In this document: positions 34,462 through 42,931 of the stretch, piece after piece | Layout of the letters: every line of letters begins with the position of its first letter | Position numbering within the stretch: position 1 is the first letter of the stretch | Source: JAZKFT01 sp043760535 | GTDB lineage: Bacteria > Bacteroidota > Bacteroidia > Chitinophagales > Chitinophagaceae | Assembly: GCA_043760535.1 (NCBI GenBank) | Contig: JAYUOV010000317.1 | Coordinates: 1 to 59,360 of the forward strand | Direction of reading: 5' to 3' | Length of the DNA: 59,360 nucleotides | Position numbers and translations under genes: made by a program | Notes under the pieces: generated by a model | What the model saw: the letters and a program-made list of their open reading frames with translations, nothing else | Told to the model about the DNA's origin: nothing | Databases searched by the model: none

Positions 34462-34959
34462 TTAAGCCCGTTGCTGCTTTCTGTTGGCCTCCCAAAAGGC
34501 TTCGTCCTTCTTTACTTTGTCCCAGTATTTTTTGGCTACTATTAGCATTCCAAAACTTTCGCCTTCGTATTTATTTATGTGTTTGTGGTGCATTTTGTGT
34601 GCCCAGCGGATGGCTCTTATATAAATATTATTGCTGCGGGTAAACCACTTAAACCGCTGGTGTATAATAACATCGTGAATAAGAAAATAAGCCAACCCAT
34701 ACATGGCAATGCCGTAACCAATGGCTGCTGCCCAATACACCCCATTTTGCAAACCAAGCATAATACAGAGCCAGCTTGGTATGGCAAAAATGAGAAAGAA
34801 GGCATCATTTTTTTCAAACAAGTGCCCAGTTGGTTGATGGTGATCTTGGTGCAGGTACCAGAGCCAGCCGTGCATTACGTACTTGTGCGTAGCCCAAGTA
34901 ATGGCTTCCATTAGTGCAAATGTGCCAAGGGTAATGAGTATGTAAATTATTGTTGTCAT
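34462..34959 (-). CDS. crtZ: Beta-carotene 3-hydroxylase CrtZ
   Basis: A 165-residue integral membrane hydroxylase that adds the 3-hydroxyl to beta rings. The di-iron histidine motifs are complete: HKYVMHGWLWYLHQDHH, then HDVIIHQRF and HKMHHKHINKYEGESFG. It has four hydrophobic segments. It lies between cruF and the lipoprotein gene in the minus-strand carotenoid cluster. Confidence 0.93.
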   Translation of the reverse strand: MTTIIYILITLGTFALMEAITWATHKYVMHGWLWYLHQDHHQPTGHLFEKNDAFFLIFAIPSWLCIMLGLQNGVYWAAAIGYGIAMYGLAYFLIHDVIIHQRFKWFTRSNNIYIRAIRWAHKMHHKHINKYEGESFGMLIVAKKYWDKVKKDEAFWEANRKQQRA

Positions 34960-34967
34960 TTATTGTT

Positions 34968-35040
34968 AGTCATTAAGTCAATAGTCAATAGTCATTTGTC
35001 ATTGGGTCAATGGTCATTATTAATTACGGTTTTTAAAATA
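34968..35040. repeat. GTCAATA/GTCATT short tandem repeat
   Basis: Imperfect repeats of a 7-8 base unit (AGTCATT, AGTCAAT, AGTCAAT, AGTCATT, GGTCAAT, GGTCATT) in the gap between cruF and crtZ. Confidence 0.6.
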
Positions 35041-35053
35041 ACTTATTAAATTA

Positions 35054-35740
35054 CTAACTCAATGACCTGAGTAGTAAAAAGAACATCATTTGAATCAATA
35101 ACAAATGTACGGCGAATAGGTTGTGCTTATCGAAACGAAGAAAACGGAAAATAAGTAGCAGCAGCATACTTATAACAAACCAGCACCAATAGTTAAAAGA
35201 TGGAATGAGGCCATCTTTCCATTGCCAAAAACCCAGCTTTACAGCCACGGGCTCTATAATCCAATCGAATACAACTGCCAGTGCGGCACCATCTACAATC
35301 AGCGAAACCTTGAGCCATTTGTTTACAAGGCCGGTGGCAGTTTGGGGCTGCCTACTTACTAATTTTTTATGTAGCATGTTCATGGCAATGCCAATGCAAT
35401 AAATGGTAATAAACCAGTTGATGCCAATAATCCATGGAACGTCCTGCCACTTAGGGCCTAGCGCTTGCCCGTATTGGTATTGGCCAAATAATTTACCGGT
35501 GTTAATGCCTATCCATTCGGATGTAAATCCAATACTAGCGGCGAGTACGAGAAAAATAAGAAAGCCGCTATTAATTTTTTCCTGAGTAAATAAAATGAGT
35601 GTAAATGATACTAGCAGGTTAAGTGCGGTAAGATTGATAAAAAGTTGCGAATGAAAAAAAGCGATGGCTATAAACCCCGAAACATGAAACAGAATTGCAA
35701 TAAAGGTGGCTATCTGGAATTTGGTTTTTAAGAGATGCAT
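35054..35740 (-). CDS. cruF: Carotenoid 1',2'-hydratase CruF
   Basis: A 228-residue integral membrane protein with about seven hydrophobic segments, of the CruF/bacterioruberin-hydratase family. Matching blocks are GFTSEWIGINTGKLFGQYQYG, then PWIIGINWFITIYC and DGAALAVVFDWIIEPVAVKLGFW. It adds water to the psi end of a carotenoid. The frame is open to 35815, but ATG 35740 (MHLLKTKFQ) is preferred because the extra residues come from an intergenic repeat. Confidence 0.9.
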   Translation of the reverse strand: MHLLKTKFQIATFIAILFHVSGFIAIAFFHSQLFINLTALNLLVSFTLILFTQEKINSGFLIFLVLAASIGFTSEWIGINTGKLFGQYQYGQALGPKWQDVPWIIGINWFITIYCIGIAMNMLHKKLVSRQPQTATGLVNKWLKVSLIVDGAALAVVFDWIIEPVAVKLGFWQWKDGLIPSFNYWCWFVISMLLLLIFRFLRFDKHNLFAVHLLLIQMMFFLLLRSLS

Positions 35741-35945
35741 GTTGGTTGATTGGTTGATTGGTTCATTGGTTCCTCCAATTTTGTAATAATACATCTTCCA
35801 AACAACAAGGTTCAAGGAGATTGGGTTCTAAATAAACAATGATTTAAAATGCTACGGTTCAACTAATCAACCAATCAACTAATCAACCAATCAACTAATC
35901 AACCAATCAACCAATGAACTAATCAACCAATCAACTAACCAACCC
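35741..35945. repeat. Inverted pair of TTGATTGG/CCAATCAA repeats between cruF and crtD
   Basis: A short array of GTTGATTGGTT units (35741-35773) faces a longer array of AATCAACCAATCAACTAATC units (35862-35945) in the opposite orientation. The two can pair into one long hairpin, and they lie immediately upstream of the cruF start. The longer array runs into the last codons of crtD. Confidence 0.8.
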
Positions 35946-37412
35946 GCTCATAATCTCTGCACTTTTAAGACAAAGCGGAATACCGCCGCCGGGGTGAACG
36001 CTGCCGCCAACAAAGTACAATCCCTTAATAGTATTGGTAAAGTTAGGGTGCCGGAAAAAGGCTGCCAGCTTGCTGTTGGAGCTAGTGCCGTACAGGCTAC
36101 CCATGTACGAAGCCGTTTTACTTTCGATAGTTACAGGATCTAAAATGGCCTCCGTTTCTATCAGCGGTTCTATATCGGTTTGCAGCAAGAGGTTTAGCTT
36201 TTCTATCACCTGTTGCCGTATCTGTGGCTTTAGTGTTTCCCAATCCTGCCCTGTATTGGCCGGGGCATTTACCATTACAAACCAGTTTTCTTTTCCTGCC
36301 GGTGCATGGCCCTCTTCCATTTTGCTGGTAACGTTTATATACACCGTAGGGTCGCCAGAAAATGTTTTGGTCTTAAACAGGTGTTCAAATTCTTTTTTAT
36401 AATCGTTGCTAAAAAAAATATTGTGCAGGCCCAGTTCAGGAAAAGTTTTATCAATGCCCCAATAAAAAATGAGGGCACTGCTGCTTCGTTCCTGATTTAG
36501 TACTTTGGTGGCCTTATGTTCGTTGTGCAGCAGGTGTTTGTAGGTAAAATAAACATCGGCATTGCTTACCACCACATCGGCAAAAATATTTTCATCGTTG
36601 GCCACAATGCCCATTACTTTGTTTTCATTTTCGATGATGCTTTGCACCGGTGTGTTAAAGTAAAAATTAACGCCTTTTTTTAGTGCTAGATGGTATAAAG
36701 CATTGGTAATGTTTATCATACCTCCTTTAGGGTAAAATGTTCCCTCATTCATTTCGAGGTGCGGTATAAGGCTCAGCATTCCCGGGGCTTTGTAGGGGTT
36801 ACTACCGTTGTAGGTGGCATAGCGGTTAAAGAGTTGCACCGCTTCTGCACTCTTAAATTTTTTACGATTAAACCAGTTTAGTGAGCTAAATATATAGGCT
36901 GGCCTGCTGGCCGCAATGGCTTTTAAAATGCCTTTTTTTAAATAAGTTTTCCGTTTGTGCAAAGAGTTGTTGAGAAAAATTTCGCCAATATCATGGTACA
37001 GTTTTTCAGAAGCCTTTAAATAGTCGTGAATAGCTTGTGGCGATTCGCCAAGCTGTTGGTGCATGGCTTCTGCAAATTCGTTTCTGTTGGCAGATACTTC
37101 AATGGTCTTTCCATTTTCGTAAAAATATTTACAACCCACGGCCACTCTATGGTAGCTAAAATAGTGCTCTATCGGCTCTCCGGCCAGCTCATAAAGTGCT
37201 TCTATATTTTTAGGTTGGGTAAAAAGCGATGGCCCGGCATCAAACGAAAAACCATCCTGATTAAAACTACTGAGCTTGCCCCCGGGGTAGCTGTTGCGTT
37301 CGTAAACCGTTACTGTATAACCTTTAACTGCAAGCCTTATGGCAGCCGCAAGGCCAGCTACGCCACTGCCAATAATAACGGCTTTTTTTATGTGATTGGG
37401 AGATTGGCTCAT
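35931..37412 (-). CDS. crtD: CrtD-like carotenoid desaturase
   Basis: A 493-residue FAD-dependent desaturase/isomerase of the CrtI superfamily. The dinucleotide-binding motif is VIIGSGVAGLAAAIRLAVKG (starting about residue 12). Conserved family blocks are PGGKLSSFNQDGFSFDAGPS and, at the end, GLYFVGGSVHPGGGIPLCLKSAE. It differs from the CrtI encoded at 38985-40514, so the two are not recent duplicates. Next to CruF, the usual role is 3',4'-desaturation of the hydroxylated psi end. The last residues come from the intergenic repeat. Confidence 0.85.
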   Translation of the reverse strand: MSQSPNHIKKAVIIGSGVAGLAAAIRLAVKGYTVTVYERNSYPGGKLSSFNQDGFSFDAGPSLFTQPKNIEALYELAGEPIEHYFSYHRVAVGCKYFYENGKTIEVSANRNEFAEAMHQQLGESPQAIHDYLKASEKLYHDIGEIFLNNSLHKRKTYLKKGILKAIAASRPAYIFSSLNWFNRKKFKSAEAVQLFNRYATYNGSNPYKAPGMLSLIPHLEMNEGTFYPKGGMINITNALYHLALKKGVNFYFNTPVQSIIENENKVMGIVANDENIFADVVVSNADVYFTYKHLLHNEHKATKVLNQERSSSALIFYWGIDKTFPELGLHNIFFSNDYKKEFEHLFKTKTFSGDPTVYINVTSKMEEGHAPAGKENWFVMVNAPANTGQDWETLKPQIRQQVIEKLNLLLQTDIEPLIETEAILDPVTIESKTASYMGSLYGTSSNSKLAAFFRHPNFTNTIKGLYFVGGSVHPGGGIPLCLKSAEIMSGLVS

Positions 37413-37451
37413 TTAAAAACGGATGTAAGAGAATTGGATATCTATACAATA

Positions 37452-37988
37452 TTATGCAACCAACAATGCTGTGCCAGCCATAAATGCTTCTAATTTTGGC
37501 AATGCAATTTTAAACCATTCGGTGTACATCCAAGGGGTTTGTAGCAGATCGCTTTTTATTGCTTCAAAATTTTTGTAGCAATAATTTTCTACCTCTTCTT
37601 TGGCCGGGTTTATATCGCCATTGTATTCACCTATAAACACATGGTCGTACTCGTATTCGGTAAGGCCGTTATCAAAATCGGCCCGATATATAAATTCAAA
37701 AGCCTTGATAATTGCCGTGGAAAACCCCATTTCTTCTTGCAATCTTCTGGTTGCAGCAGTCTTATTTTCTTCGCCGGGGTAAGGGTGGCTGCAGCAGGTA
37801 TTCGTCCACAAGCCGCCACTGTGGTATTTGTTATGGGCTCTTTGCTGTAGCAGCATTTGCCCCCGACTGTTAAATATAAAAACACTAAAAGCCCGGTGAA
37901 GATTTGGTGCTTTATGTGCATCCAATTTTTCCATTGTGCCAATCTCATTATCTTGCTCATCTACCAATATCACTTGTTGTACATCCAT
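37452..37988 (-). CDS. idi: Isopentenyl-diphosphate isomerase, type I (Nudix)
   Basis: Interconverts IPP and DMAPP to feed isoprenoid synthesis. Residues NKYHSGGLWTNTCCSHPYPGEE carry the active-site Cys and metal-binding His. The Nudix-like helix ATRRLQEEMGF and the EYEYDHVFIGEY Glu block are present. Length 178 is normal. It lies 39 bases before crtD and 52 bases after crtB. Confidence 0.94.
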   Translation of the reverse strand: MDVQQVILVDEQDNEIGTMEKLDAHKAPNLHRAFSVFIFNSRGQMLLQQRAHNKYHSGGLWTNTCCSHPYPGEENKTAATRRLQEEMGFSTAIIKAFEFIYRADFDNGLTEYEYDHVFIGEYNGDINPAKEEVENYCYKNFEAIKSDLLQTPWMYTEWFKIALPKLEAFMAGTALLVA

Positions 37989-38040
37989 CTTTTTTTGTTA
38001 TTTTCCTCTAATACTGCCATTGGGCAAAAGGGCTCCCTTT

Positions 38041-38877
38041 TTACAAAATATTAAACTGGCTCCTTAACCCTGCCTTGGCTAATATTACCGCTTTACCATA
38101 GTTGGGTATTCTTATCCTTTCTTCCATTATTTTTTGCGGCTGCAGTTTCTTTATTTTTTTAAATAAAGAGAGGTAATATTTATAAGCCACATACACCCCA
38201 AACCGGGCTTTATTTGGTAATAATACAATGCCTTTATGGGCATCGGTAAAATCTTTTTGTATATCCGCTTCTATCTGCAGTTTGTCTGCTTCTGTAAAAT
38301 TTTTAAAATCGCAACTGGGAAAATACATTCTGTCCAGCCCCTGGTAATCGGCTTTCAAATCTCTTAAAAAATTTACTTTTTGAAAGGCTGCTCCCAAACT
38401 GCGTGCTGCTGGCTTTAAATTGTTGTACATGGTTTCATTGCCTTCGCAAAAAATATAGAGACACATCAGCCCTACAACCTCGGCACTACCATAAATGTAT
38501 TCTTCGTAACCGGCGTTATCGTACTGTTTTTTTTCTAAATCCATTTGCATGCTTGTAAAAAAAGCGGCAATTAACTTTAGGTCTATTTTGTACCTATTTA
38601 CCGTAAGCTGAAAACTGTGTAAGATAGGATTAAGGCTAATGCCACTTTCAATGGCCTCGTAAGTTTGCTGCTTAAACTGATGCAGTAGCAAGGCTTTATC
38701 ATGCCCATGAAATGTGTCCACAATCTCATCGGCAAACCTTACAAAGCCATACACATTATAGATAGGCAAACGCAGATCCTGATGCAACAAACGTATAGCA
38801 CTACTAAAAGAAGTACTATACTTTTCAGTAGTAATTCTGCTGCACATTTGGCTTACATCATGAAACGTTTCCATCAT
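38041..38877 (-). CDS. crtB: Phytoene synthase CrtB
   Basis: Condenses two geranylgeranyl diphosphates into phytoene. Both Asp-rich motifs are present: the first is in VRFADEIVDTFHGHD and the second in NFLRDLKADYQGLDRMYFP. The length of 278 residues is normal for the family. Two Met codons open the frame; either may be the start. It follows crtI by 107 bases. Confidence 0.93.
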   Translation of the reverse strand: MMETFHDVSQMCSRITTEKYSTSFSSAIRLLHQDLRLPIYNVYGFVRFADEIVDTFHGHDKALLLHQFKQQTYEAIESGISLNPILHSFQLTVNRYKIDLKLIAAFFTSMQMDLEKKQYDNAGYEEYIYGSAEVVGLMCLYIFCEGNETMYNNLKPAARSLGAAFQKVNFLRDLKADYQGLDRMYFPSCDFKNFTEADKLQIEADIQKDFTDAHKGIVLLPNKARFGVYVAYKYYLSLFKKIKKLQPQKIMEERIRIPNYGKAVILAKAGLRSQFNIL

Positions 38878-38984
38878 AGCTATACCTAAATTTTTTATTT
38901 TTAAACGATTAGTGGTATGTATTGAGCGGTTGGTAGTTTAGTATTGTTAGTTAAATTTACCTGCAAATAATACCTGCAAACTAA

Positions 38985-40514
38985 TCACTTCTTTCCACTA
39001 ACTACTTGCCTATTAAAATATTTTTCCACTTGCCCAGCCACTACTTCGCCACTTATTAAGCTTGGCGGTACGCCTGGTCCTGGCACGGTAAGCTGTCCGG
39101 TAAAAAATAAATTTTTTACTTTTTTACTTTTACAAGTAGGTTTTAAAACAGCCGTTTGTAACAAAGTGTTCGCAAGGCCATAAGCATTTCCTTTGTAAGC
39201 GTTATAATCGTTTATAAAATCTGCGTGTGCATACGATTTACAATAAACAATATTTTCGACAATCGGTTCACCAATCCTTTCTTCAAACCGCTTTATTATC
39301 TTATCAAGGTATTTTTTCCTCAACATTTCATCGTCACCAGACAGCCCGGCAGCCACCGGGATTAGGAAAAACAAATTTTCGCATCCTTCCGGTGCCTGAG
39401 TTGCATCCGTTACAGAAGTGGCACTTACATAAAACAATGGGTCTTGTGGCCACCGCGGTGTGGTATAAATATCTGCTGCATGTGGTGCAAACGGCACATC
39501 GAAAAAAAGACTGTGGTGTGGCAGTGCTTTAATCTTTTTATTGAGGCCAATATAGTACAGCAAACAGCCCGGTGCCATTACCCTTTTATCCCAATAATTT
39601 TCGGTATAAGTACGGTATTGTGGCTGTAGTAGTTTTGTTTCGGTAAAATGGTAGTCGGCGTTAGAGATGATAACGTCAGCAGTTAGCATTTGGCAGTTGG
39701 CAGTTGGCAATCCAAAGCCATCAATCGTTTTGTACGCCACACTTTTCGCTACCCCATTTTCTACCACAATTTCCTGTACATCGTGGTTAAATAAAAACTT
39801 TACGCCAAGTTCTGTGGCGAGTTTGTACATTCCCTCAACCACACTGTACATACCGCCCTTAGGAAACCAGGTGCCGCCTTTTATGTCGGCATAGTTCATT
39901 AGGCTGTAAAGGGCTGGCGTATCTTTCGCAAGGGCTCCGAGAAACAAAACCGGAAACTCCATCAACTCTCTAAGCTGTGGATTTTTAAAATGTTTACTAA
40001 AATGTTTTTTGATGGATGTAAAAACATCCAGCTTAAAAATGCCCTTTACCAAATCCATGTCTATAAATTCAGAAATGGATTGGCCGGGTTTAAAAACAAG
40101 TTTATTAACGCCTACTTCATATTTGTAGGCGGCTTCTTTCATTACAATATCTAACTGCTGGCCTGCACCGGGTTCTATTTTTTCAAACAGTGCCTTCATT
40201 TCATCGTAATTGGCTGGCATATCCCAAATGCTATCTGGCCAATAAATCCGGTACGATGGATTTAAGCGATTTAGTGAATAATAGGCTTCTACTTTTTTAC
40301 CAAACTGGGCAAAGTACCTTTCAAAAACATCGGGCATCCAATACCAACTTGGCCCCATATCAAAAGTAAAGCCACTGGCTTTCAACCTTCTGGCACGGCC
40401 ACCTGGTTGTTCATGCTTTTCCAGTACAGTTACATTCCATCCCTTTTTTGCAAGAAAGGAGGCGGCTGAAAGCCCCGCAAAACCGCTGCCAATAATGATT
40501 GCTTTTTTAGTCAA
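38985..40514 (-). CDS. crtI: Phytoene desaturase CrtI
   Basis: Desaturates phytoene to lycopene. The FAD motif is IIIGSGFAGLSAASFLAKKG (residues about 6-25), followed by PGGRARRLKASGFTFDMGPSWY. The C-terminal FAD block is FFTGQLTVPGPGVPPSLISG. It has 509 residues. Residues about 268-281 (FGLPTANCQMLTAD) come from a short repeat inserted in frame. A terminator separates it from the sigma factor upstream, so it likely has its own promoter in the 70 bases before the start. Confidence 0.92.
   Translation of the reverse strand: MTKKAIIIGSGFAGLSAASFLAKKGWNVTVLEKHEQPGGRARRLKASGFTFDMGPSWYWMPDVFERYFAQFGKKVEAYYSLNRLNPSYRIYWPDSIWDMPANYDEMKALFEKIEPGAGQQLDIVMKEAAYKYEVGVNKLVFKPGQSISEFIDMDLVKGIFKLDVFTSIKKHFSKHFKNPQLRELMEFPVLFLGALAKDTPALYSLMNYADIKGGTWFPKGGMYSVVEGMYKLATELGVKFLFNHDVQEIVVENGVAKSVAYKTIDGFGLPTANCQMLTADVIISNADYHFTETKLLQPQYRTYTENYWDKRVMAPGCLLYYIGLNKKIKALPHHSLFFDVPFAPHAADIYTTPRWPQDPLFYVSATSVTDATQAPEGCENLFFLIPVAAGLSGDDEMLRKKYLDKIIKRFEERIGEPIVENIVYCKSYAHADFINDYNAYKGNAYGLANTLLQTAVLKPTCKSKKVKNLFFTGQLTVPGPGVPPSLISGEVVAGQVEKYFNRQVVSGKK
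39670..39715. repeat. In-frame short repeat inside crtI
   Basis: Units GCAGTT and GGCAGTTGGCA (39670-39712). They are translated as the only segment of crtI without family resemblance. The same type of repeat is common between genes in this phylum. Confidence 0.6.
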
Positions 40515-40536
40515 GTGTTGCGTATTGATATAAATT

Positions 40537-40568
40537 AAAAAAACGTTCCCATAAAGGAACGTTTTTTT
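40537..40568 (-). terminator. Terminator between the sigma factor gene and crtI
   Basis: A 13-bp stem AAAAAAACGTTCC with its complement, a 6-base loop and flanking A/T runs. It lies 21 bases after the sigma factor stop codon. Confidence 0.85.
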
Positions 40569-40588
40569 TACAAAATTGTTTCTGTGTA

Positions 40589-41089
40589 TTATCTCCTTTC
40601 TAATTGTGCCTTTAACAATTTACGAGCAAAATGGATACGGCTTTTAATGGTACCCAGTGGTTCTTCAAGCATATCAGCTATTTCGTGGTACTTAAAACCA
40701 TCGTAATATAACATAAAAGGGTTTCGAAAAATTTCTGGTAAATCATGTATCGCTTTTCCAATTTCTTTTAATTTTAAATTACTTTCAGCAGGGTTTGCAA
40801 TGGTAACCTGATTGTAATCAATTAAAAACTCATTGGGCGTATTATCAAAAACCGTATTCTGCCTTGCTTTGCGGCGGTAGTTATTAATAAATATATTCCG
40901 CATAATGGTGTAGAGCCACGCTTTTACATTGGTACCCACACTATACTTATCCTTGTTAGATAGGGCACGGAAAATAGTTTCCTGCATCAGGTCTTTCGCC
41001 GTTTCGTAATCCTTAGTAAGTGTAATAGCAAATGGCTTTAAAAACTCTGTATTTTTAAGCAGCATTTGATCGAAATCTAGAGCAGACAT
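40589..41089 (-). CDS. ECF-type RNA polymerase sigma factor
   Basis: A 166-residue sigma-70 family protein with region 2 (AKDLMQETIFRAL, then AWLYTIMRNIFINNYRR) and region 4 (YHEIADMLEEPLGTIKSRIHFARKLLK). It has no regions 1 or 3, as in the ECF group. No anti-sigma gene is adjacent. It lies directly upstream of the carotenoid operon and may control it, as ECF factors such as CarQ control light-induced carotenogenesis in other phyla; here that is inference. A terminator follows it. Confidence 0.9.
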   Translation of the reverse strand: MSALDFDQMLLKNTEFLKPFAITLTKDYETAKDLMQETIFRALSNKDKYSVGTNVKAWLYTIMRNIFINNYRRKARQNTVFDNTPNEFLIDYNQVTIANPAESNLKLKEIGKAIHDLPEIFRNPFMLYYDGFKYHEIADMLEEPLGTIKSRIHFARKLLKAQLERR

Positions 41090-41116
41090 AATTGATAGTT
41101 TTAAAATTTACTTGTG

Positions 41117-41124
41117 CAAATTTA
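41117..41124 (-). promoter_or_regulatory. Possible -7 box for the sigma factor gene
   Basis: TAAATTTG fits the Bacteroidota -7 consensus TAnnTTTG, 28 bases upstream of the start codon. I see no convincing -33 TTTG at the right distance, so confidence is low. Confidence 0.3.
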
Positions 41125-41233
41125 AACACTAAAGTTTGAACATTGAATTTATTTGTTTAATTATTTTGTGTTAAAAGTAAAACAAAATATAGGCGGCAAA
41201 TTTTTGCCTTAATTAGGTTGACATATCTGGTTC

Positions 41234-41317
41234 TTGTGGTTTTTGTGATTTTTGTGATTTTTGTGGTTTTTGTGATTTTTGTGATTTTTGTGGTTTTTGT
41301 GGTTTTTGTGGTTTTTT
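41234..41317. repeat. 9-bp tandem repeat, TTGTGRTTT, about nine copies
   Basis: Copies of TTGTGGTTT and TTGTGATTT in a row between the sigma factor and the M28 peptidase gene. It is G/T-rich on the plus strand, C/A-rich on the other. The copy number may vary and alter promoter spacing of either divergent gene. Confidence 0.9.
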
Positions 41318-41469
41318 AAAAAAAATAAAGTCTTTATTTAAACAGGTATTTTGGTAATTACATGCCACTCATCTTTAATTGCCACAACCAATGTTTGCCT
41401 TGGCTATTTTTGTAGCCTACGCTTACAAAATCATTTTGCTTAACCGGTTATCTTTAAAAATTTTACGAC

Positions 41470-42822
41470 ATGAAGAACATTTGGCTTCCCTGCCTGGCCT
41501 TACTTTTTGTAACAGAAGCACCTTCGCAAACCATTATACACCGGGATGCTGTAATAGAAAAAATGGTGGGTGAAGTAAACAGCGATTCTTTAAAATCCTA
41601 CATCCATTCTATGGTTGGTTTCGGCACCCGCCAAACCATGAGTACCATTACCGATAAAAAACGTGGCATTGGGGCCGCCAGAAACTGGGTGTTGAGCAAG
41701 TTTAATGCCTTTGCCCAAAATGCAGGTGGCCGCATGACATGCTATGTGGATACTACCACCCTACAGCCCGATGGCCGACGTATTAGCGAGCCTACCAGCC
41801 TTGGTAATACCATGGCCATCTTAAAAGGTACCGATTCAGAAGACGATCGTATTTTTCTTATCAGCGGCCACCTAGATAGCAGAGTAAGCGATGTAATGAA
41901 TAAAACCAGCGATGCTCCCGGTGCTAATGATGATGGCAGTGGTGCAGCTGCGGTGATAGAATGTGCAAGAATTATGAGCAGACAGCAGTTTGGTGCCACT
42001 ATTATTTTTGTAACTGTAAGCGGTGAGGAGCAAGGTTTGCTAGGTGCTAATTTTTTAGCCACACAAATGGCCGATAAAAAGTGGCAACTGGAAGCTATGC
42101 TGAACAATGATATTATGGGCAGTAATAGCAGCAATGAAACAAATATTATAGACAACACCCGTGTACGAGTTTTTAGCGAAGGCCTACCAGCTTTTGAAAC
42201 AGAAAAGACAGCTACTGCTATTAGAAATTATGGTTTAGAAAACGATGGCAAAGCCCGGCAACTAGCTCGGTATATTAAAGAAACTAGCGAACGGTATGTA
42301 GATAACCTTGAGGTAGTATTGGTATATCGCAACGACCGCTTTCTGCGTGGAGGCGATCATACACCCTTTGTACAGAAAGGCTTTTCGGCTGTTCGCATTA
42401 CAGAAATGAATGAAAATTACGAACACCAGCACCAAGATGTAAGAACAGAAAACGGCATTCGCTACGGCGACCTTGCGGAGTTTATGGACTTTGAGTTGCT
42501 GCGAAAAAACACGGCTCTTAACCTAAGCTGCCTTGCTAACCTTGCCAAGGCACCTGCCATGCCACAAGATGCAAAAGTAGAAACCAAAAGTCTTAGTAAT
42601 TCCACCACCATTACATGGAAAGCTCCCAAGGCCGGAATGGTTAAAGGATATTATATTTTAATGCGAGAAAGTACCTGTGCATTTTGGCAAAAGAAATTTT
42701 TTACTAGTAAAACTGAAATGAAATTACCCTACTCAAAAGACAATTATTTTTTTGGCGTACAAAGTGTAAATGATACCGGAAACGAAAGCCTGCCCATAGT
42801 ACCAATGCCTGCCGGTAGGTGA
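41470..42822 (+). CDS. Exported M28-family zinc metallopeptidase
   Basis: A 450-residue exported peptidase. A signal peptide spans residues 1-20 (ending EAPSQ). M28 zinc ligands and catalytic residues appear in order: SGHLDSR (His, Asp), PGANDDGSGAAAV (bridging Asp), VSGEEQGLLGA (catalytic Glu), NNDIMGSN (Asp) and FLRGGDHTPF (His). Residues about 365-440 form a fibronectin-III-like domain (SNSTTITWKAPKAGMVKGYYILMRE). It is probably an aminopeptidase acting outside the inner membrane. A 9-bp repeat array lies upstream. Confidence 0.9.
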   Translation: MKNIWLPCLALLFVTEAPSQTIIHRDAVIEKMVGEVNSDSLKSYIHSMVGFGTRQTMSTITDKKRGIGAARNWVLSKFNAFAQNAGGRMTCYVDTTTLQPDGRRISEPTSLGNTMAILKGTDSEDDRIFLISGHLDSRVSDVMNKTSDAPGANDDGSGAAAVIECARIMSRQQFGATIIFVTVSGEEQGLLGANFLATQMADKKWQLEAMLNNDIMGSNSSNETNIIDNTRVRVFSEGLPAFETEKTATAIRNYGLENDGKARQLARYIKETSERYVDNLEVVLVYRNDRFLRGGDHTPFVQKGFSAVRITEMNENYEHQHQDVRTENGIRYGDLAEFMDFELLRKNTALNLSCLANLAKAPAMPQDAKVETKSLSNSTTITWKAPKAGMVKGYYILMRESTCAFWQKKFFTSKTEMKLPYSKDNYFFGVQSVNDTGNESLPIVPMPAGR

Positions 42823-42931
42823 TTTTAAAAAAGAAAACCAATAATTATGGAACCGATGATTGATTTATATTCATGCATTGTAATGATGTGTTGTATTATT
42901 TTTTGCTTCTATTTTCTATAAACTTCACCGT

